64,000 nucleotides of DNA from JACVRW01 sp963812915 (GTDB taxonomy: Bacteria > Actinomycetota > Thermoleophilia > Solirubrobacterales > Thermoleophilaceae). A program made the translations under genes and the position numbers. Position 1 is the first letter of the stretch; every line of letters begins with the position of its first letter. The notes below the pieces were generated by a model that worked only from the letters and a program-made list of their open reading frames with translations, was not told the origin of the DNA and did no database searches. Shown piece by piece: positions 59,928 to 64,000 of the stretch. The stretch spans positions 392,755 to 456,754 of the forward strand of contig CAWEXB010000008.1 in assembly GCA_963812915.1 (NCBI GenBank), written 5' to 3'.

Positions 59928-60557
59928 CTAGGCCGCCGACTCATGCTCGGGGCAGTCGACGCGCAAATCGCCGCGGGATAGCGGCATGTCGAGCAGCGCG
60001 CAGTGGTGTTGCACCGACGCCTCCGGCCCTACGCGCCTGCGGAGAAAGCGACAGGTGACGCACGTGCGAGCGACGCTCACGACGCCGGTCTCGTACAGGC
60101 CGGCGATCAGATCGAGCAGTAGCACGAGGGCGTCCTCCTTGTCGGCACGGGGAACGCCCGCGAGCTGAGCCCGGACGGCCTCGTCCCAGGACGCGAGCTC
60201 GCGCGCCGCCGCGGCCCCCCGGCCGGTGAGCCACAGGGTGTGGGCGCGAGCGTCGGTCGGGTCGGGCCGGCGCTCGACCAGTTCCTTGCGCAGAAGCACG
60301 GCGACCGCGTCGGACAGGGTCGGCTGTGACACGTCGAACTCGGCGGCCAGGGAGCCGACCCGTCGGCGCGGCGCCGGGTCGTGCGCGAGCCGCAGGACGA
60401 TCTGGGCCTGTGTGGGCGTCAGGCCTTGCCGGCGCGCTCGCTGTCGGAGCTCGGTGCGGAGCGCCTGGCCGACCCGCTCCAGGGCGGCGGCGAGCTTCGC
60501 GTCGAGGTCGCGCGCTCCCGGCGGCAGCCCCTCTGCCCTGTCGCCTCGACCTACCAA
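59928..60557 (-). CDS. MarR-family regulator with C-terminal cysteine cluster
   Basis: Winged-helix regulator of about 209 residues; start probably TTG 60557, overlapping the protoglobin stop. The DNA-binding part is LTPTQAQIVLRLAHDPAPRR, VGSLAAEFDVSQPTLSDAVA and LLRKELVERRPDPTDARAHT. The unusual C-terminal tail has four cysteines: RTCVTCRFLRRR, QHHCALLDMPLS and RVDCPEHE, a CxxC...C...C arrangement that could hold an iron-sulfur cluster or zinc. Encoded with a protoglobin, it may sense oxygen, NO or redox state. Confidence 0.83.
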   Translation of the reverse strand: MVGRGDRAEGLPPGARDLDAKLAAALERVGQALRTELRQRARRQGLTPTQAQIVLRLAHDPAPRRRVGSLAAEFDVSQPTLSDAVAVLLRKELVERRPDPTDARAHTLWLTGRGAAAARELASWDEAVRAQLAGVPRADKEDALVLLLDLIAGLYETGVVSVARTCVTCRFLRRRVGPEASVQHHCALLDMPLSRGDLRVDCPEHESAA

Positions 60558-61141
60558 TCCGCTTCGGCGTAGGGCTGGCTCCACAGCGCCACGCTGAGCG
60601 TGACCGCCTTGAACCACGCCTGGTGCATCGCGTCGACCTCCGCGGTAGGCCGGCCGCCCTTGGCCAGGAAGTCGCGCACCGTGGCCGTGATCGGATAGAT
60701 GAAGGCGACCATGTACCGCAGCGGGATCTGGTCGGGCGACTCGGCGCCGTCGGTCCGGTTCTTCTTCTCGCGGGTGTGACGGCGCGCGATCTCGTGCTGG
60801 TAGTCGAGCCAATCCTGATCCCAGGGGCGCTCGCACAGGTCGCGGATCCACTGGCCAAAGCGCCCGCGGACGCTGGCGAGATAGTCGCCGTCCGGCTCGC
60901 CGTCGGGGCGGGCGAAGTAGTGGACGAGGTGCGGGTGCGAAGCGACGAAGCCGTACCAGACGTCGAGCACGTCCTCCACCTGGTCGCGCAGGACCTCGCC
61001 CGCCGCCCGCAGGTGACGCGCGTCCTCCTCGCCGAATAGGACGGTCTGCTCGAGCAGATCGAGGTCCTCGGCCGAGACGGGCGAGCGCTCGAGCTCGGGG
61101 CTGCCGTACGTGTAGCCGTGGATGCCGCTGGCTGCTTCCAT
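60551..61141 (-). CDS. protoglobin-domain protein
   Basis: A 196-residue heme protein of the protoglobin family, consisting of the globin domain alone. It begins with an aromatic N-terminus, IHGYTYGSPELERSPVSAED. Motifs are LEQTVLFGEEDARHLRAAGE, VLDVWYGFVASHPHLVHYFA (with a conserved proximal-side region) and WLDYQHEIARRHTREKKNRT (candidate proximal His), then RYMVAFIYPITATVRDFLAK. ATG 61141 is preceded by GGAGG. It forms an operon with the MarR gene. O2/NO/CO binding or peroxidase/NO dioxygenase function is possible. Confidence 0.85.
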   Translation of the reverse strand: MEAASGIHGYTYGSPELERSPVSAEDLDLLEQTVLFGEEDARHLRAAGEVLRDQVEDVLDVWYGFVASHPHLVHYFARPDGEPDGDYLASVRGRFGQWIRDLCERPWDQDWLDYQHEIARRHTREKKNRTDGAESPDQIPLRYMVAFIYPITATVRDFLAKGGRPTAEVDAMHQAWFKAVTLSVALWSQPYAEADW

Positions 61142-61318
61142 CACGCCTCCGTTAGTTAGGACTCCTATCCTTCGCGCATGCTATCGCGGGAGGCCTCGTC
61201 GCTGCACCTAGGATAGACGCATAGATAATTCCCTATAACAGACGGCGATTGATTCCCTTGTTTTTCAATACGGCTCGATCTACGGTGGCCTCCACACCGA
61301 GCGTGACGAGGAGAAGAT

Positions 61319-62284
61319 GTGAACGGCGACACGAGCCTGGCGACGGCGGTTCCGACGGAGCCGCTCGACCTGGCGGTCTTGGAGGCAGCGGCACTCGCCG
61401 CGACGCGGGACGCAGCCATCGCCTGCCAGCCGTTCGTGGGCCGGGGGGACAAGCACGCGGCGGACGGGGCCGCCACCGACGCGATGCGTCGGGCGCTCGC
61501 CGAGGCGCCGGGACTCGGGACGGTCGTCATCGGCGAGGGCGAGAAGGATGGCGCCCCGATGCTCTACAACGGCGAGCGCGTTGGCGCCGGTGGGCCGCGC
61601 GTTCGACATCGCGGTCGATCCGCTCGAGTGCACGACTTTCTGCGCGAAGGGACTGCCCGGCTCGCTTGCCACGATCGCGTTCGCCGACGAGAACGCCCTG
61701 CTCCGTCCGGGACCGTCGCACTACATGGAGAAGCTCGTCGTGCCTCCGGCGGCCCGTGACGCGATCGACGTCACGGACGCCCCCGAGGCGACGCTCGCGC
61801 GCGTTGCGGGGGTGCTCGGAAAGGGGATAGCCGACCTGCGGGTGGTGGTCCTCGACAAGCCGCGCCATGTCGAGTTGATCGGGCGCCTGCGGCGAGCGGG
61901 CGCCTCGGTGACGACACCGTCCGACGGGGATGTGGCCGGCGCCCTCGAGGCGCTGCTGCCGGCGGGCGAGGCGGACGTGCTGATGGGCGTGGGCGGCACC
62001 CCCGAGGGTGTGATGACGGCTTGCGCGGCGAGGGCCCTTGGAGGGGGCATGCAGGCCCGGCTCGCCCCTCAGAGCGACGCCGAGGCAGCCGCGCACTCGT
62101 TGACGCGGGCCTGGACGCCGAGCGCGTGTATGAAGTGGAGGATCTGGTTGCCGGTCCCGCCTTCTTCGTCGCCACCGGCGTGACGGGCGGTTCATTGCTC
62201 GCCCGACCCCGAGGGTTCGACGCCGGTTTCGTGACGGAGTCGCTCGTGATCTCCGAGCGCGGCGTGCACCGGGAGGTCGGATGA
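61319..62284 (+). CDS. glpX: class II fructose-1,6-bisphosphatase GlpX (two frameshifts)
   Basis: Hydrolyses fructose 1,6-bisphosphate in gluconeogenesis or pentose regeneration. GAGGAG precedes GTG 61319. Frame one has DAAIACQPFVGRGDKHAADG, AATDAMRRALAEAPGLGTVV and IGEGEKDGAPMLYNGE. After a shift near 61595 it reads FDIAVDPLECTTFCAKGLPG, VLMGVGGTPEGVMTACAARA. After a shift near 62085 it reads YEVEDLVAGPAFFVATGVTG and VTESLVISERGVHREV. DPLECTTFCAKG is DPLEGT-type with Gly to Cys. The stop overlaps the aldolase ATG. Confidence 0.88.
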
Positions 62285-63312
62285 CACTGGACCCGGCAAG
62301 GCTCGAGGAAACTGCGCGGGCGATGGTCGCGGAGGGCAAGGGAATCCTGGCCGCCGACGAGAGCAACGCCACCATGACGAAGCGACTCGAGGCCGTCGGC
62401 GTCGAGTCGACGGCCGAGTCGCGGCGCTCGTTCAGGGGTCTGATGTTCACAGCCCGGGGCGCGGCCGACTACATCAGCGGCGTGATCATGTACGACGAGA
62501 CGTTCCGCCAGACGACGGCCGACGGCACGCCCTTCCCGGAGCTCCTGACGCAGGAAGGCATCCTCCCCGGCATCAAGGTCGACACCGGCGCCAAGCCACT
62601 CGCGGGCTTCCCGCAGGAGACGGTCACGGAGGGGCTCGACGGTCTCCGCGACCGTCTACGCGACTACCGCGAGCTGGGCGCTCGCTTCGCGAAGTGGCGG
62701 GCGGTGATCAGGATCGACACGGGGCTCCCCACGCGCGGGTGTCTCGAGGCGAACGCGCACGCGCTCGCACGCTATGCCGCCCTGTGCCAGGAGGCCGGCA
62801 TCGTGCCGATCGTCGAGCCCGAGGTGCTGATGGACGGCGAGCACACGATCGACCGCTCCGAGGAGGTGACGGCGGAGGTGCTGCGCACGGTCTTCGACCG
62901 GCTGGCCGAGCAGCGGGTCCTGCTCGAGGGAATCGTGCTCAAGCCGAACATGCTGCTGCCGGGCTACGACTCCCCGGTGCAGGCCGGCGTCGAGGAGGTC
63001 GCCGAACGCACGCTGGCGTGCTTTCGCCGCGTGGTGCCGGCGGCGGTGCCGGGGATCGCCTTCCTCTCCGGCGGGCAGAGCGACGACCGGGCGGCGGCGC
63101 ATCTGAGCGCGATGAACACCATCGCGGGCGTGCCGTGGGAACTGACCTTCTCGTACGGCCGCGCGCTCGTGGGCGCACCCCTCAGGGTGTGGTCGGGAGA
63201 CAACTCCAAGGTCGCCGAGGCACAGGCCGCCCTCCTCCACCGAGCTCGTTGCAACGCCGCGGCCCGAAGGGGCGAGTACGCGGAGTCGATGGAGCACGAG
63301 CTCGTCGCGTGA
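62281..63312 (+). CDS. class I fructose-bisphosphate aldolase
   Basis: A 343-residue Schiff-base aldolase. Motifs are GKGILAADESNATMTKRLEA, YISGVIMYDETFRQTTADGT, PFPELLTQEGILPGIKVDTG, RFAKWRAVIRIDTGLPTRGC, IVPIVEPEVLMDGEHTIDRS, LLEGIVLKPNMLLPGYDSPV (Schiff-base Lys in LKPNM) and IAFLSGGQSDDRAAAHLSAM. This is the eukaryote-like class I type. ATGA overlap with glpX and GTGA overlap with comB, so the three are one operon; with glpX it would run toward fructose 6-phosphate. Confidence 0.96.
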   Translation: MTLDPARLEETARAMVAEGKGILAADESNATMTKRLEAVGVESTAESRRSFRGLMFTARGAADYISGVIMYDETFRQTTADGTPFPELLTQEGILPGIKVDTGAKPLAGFPQETVTEGLDGLRDRLRDYRELGARFAKWRAVIRIDTGLPTRGCLEANAHALARYAALCQEAGIVPIVEPEVLMDGEHTIDRSEEVTAEVLRTVFDRLAEQRVLLEGIVLKPNMLLPGYDSPVQAGVEEVAERTLACFRRVVPAAVPGIAFLSGGQSDDRAAAHLSAMNTIAGVPWELTFSYGRALVGAPLRVWSGDNSKVAEAQAALLHRARCNAAARRGEYAESMEHELVA

Positions 63313-64000
63313 AGCCGCCGGCCGTCGACGTCTGCTTCACGCCGCAGGAGATCCGCCCGGTCGAGGTCGCCGTCGTGGTCGACGTCCTGCGTGCGACCTC
63401 GACGATCGCGCAGGCGCTGGCGGTGGGCTACCCGCGCGTGGTCTGCTGCAAGTCCGTCGCTACCGCCCGTGAACTGCGAGCGCCCGGCAGGGTGCTGGCG
63501 GGTGAGAGCGCCTGCGTGCGGGTGCCGGACTTCGAGCTGGGCAACTCGCCCGCCGCGATGGCGACCGCCGTGCGTCGCGGCGAGGAGCTCGTGCTCGCGA
63601 CGACGAATGGCTCGCCGGCGGTCGTCGAGGCAGCGCGTGCGGCGGAGCGGGTGCTGATCGGGTCCCTGCTGAATCTGCGCGCGGTGCTGGCCGCGGTCCC
63701 CACCGACGTCCGCGTGGCAATCGTCTGCTCGGGCACGAATGGCCGCCCCGCGCTGGAGGACGTGTACGTGGCGGGCCGCCTTGTCGCCGCCCTGGGCGGT
63801 GTGCCGTCAGACGCCGCACGCGTCGCGGAGCGCGTGGCGAGCGGCTACGGAGCGCCGCTCGAGCCGCTCGCCGCGAGCGAGGACGCGACGCATCTGAGGG
63901 CGACTGGCCAGGAGCGAGACATCGCGTGGTGTGCGCGCGAGTCCGTCCTGGATGTCGTGCCCGAGGTCTGGTCGATCGAGGACGGAGCCGCCGTCGTCGG
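63309..64000 (+). CDS. comB: ComB-like 2-phosphosulfolactate phosphatase (cut by window end)
   Basis: The frame from GTG 63309 stays open for 230 residues to the window edge. It shows the ComB family motifs: VVVDVLRATSTIAQALAVGY, VLAGESACVRVPDFELGNSP, LVLATTNGSPAVVEAARAAE and VAIVCSGTNGRPALEDVYVA. ComB dephosphorylates 2-phosphosulfolactate in coenzyme M synthesis; bacterial homologues occur without that pathway. It overlaps the aldolase stop by four bases (GTGA), so it belongs to the glpX-fba operon. Confidence 0.9.
   Translation, partial: MKPPAVDVCFTPQEIRPVEVAVVVDVLRATSTIAQALAVGYPRVVCCKSVATARELRAPGRVLAGESACVRVPDFELGNSPAAMATAVRRGEELVLATTNGSPAVVEAARAAERVLIGSLLNLRAVLAAVPTDVRVAIVCSGTNGRPALEDVYVAGRLVAALGGVPSDAARVAERVASGYGAPLEPLAASEDATHLRATGQERDIAWCARESVLDVVPEVWSIEDGAAVV

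Overview
The window is about 70 percent G+C DNA from a bacterium that is most likely an actinomycete (Actinomycetota, possibly Thermoleophilia-like). This is inferred from the extreme G+C, frequent GTG/TTG starts, an MSMEG_3727-type PQQ-associated protein and CRP-type and TetR-type sites; no rRNA or ribosomal protein is present to settle it. Several otherwise intact conserved genes carry single-base frame changes, which points to residual indel errors in a draft or metagenomic assembly as much as to real decay.

Left part (1-20 kb): a patchwork accessory region. It opens with a NAD-dependent formate dehydrogenase translationally coupled to a small upstream gene. Two IS110-family elements, a transposase scrap, an Hsp20, several alpha/beta hydrolases, SnoaL-like proteins, TetR/MarR regulators and decayed genes (enoyl-CoA hydratase, hydrolase, PPOX oxidoreductase) follow. 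It ends at a 3'-half copy of a tRNA-Gly(GCC), which looks like the attachment scar of an integrated island. Just beyond are a damaged methyltransferase and an intact tRNA-His.

Middle (21-30.6 kb): ordinary metabolic genes. These are UDP-glucuronate decarboxylase, glucose 1-dehydrogenase, an ankyrin protein, a zinc metalloprotease, a GlcD-type oxidase, a FetAB-like exporter, a tiny membrane protein behind a perfect CRP-type palindrome, and an NAD-dependent epimerase.

Right (30.6-59 kb): a one-carbon oxidation cluster. A lanthanide-type PQQ alcohol dehydrogenase with pqqABCDE would make formaldehyde. Fae condenses formaldehyde with tetrahydromethanopterin (H4MPT), MtdB oxidises it, Mch hydrolyses the methenyl form, and the FhcABCD complex releases formate through methanofuran. 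The formate dehydrogenase at the left end could complete oxidation to CO2. Interleaved genes make the cofactors: aminodeoxychorismate synthase, beta-RFAP synthase, MfnB, MfnE, dihydropteroate-synthase-like, CitG-like, HisA-like and ATP-grasp proteins. Two copies of a roughly 164-bp MITE-like element sit at gene junctions inside this cluster.

End (59-64 kb): an R2-like ferritin-fold protein, a protoglobin-MarR pair, and a glpX-fba-comB operon running off the window.
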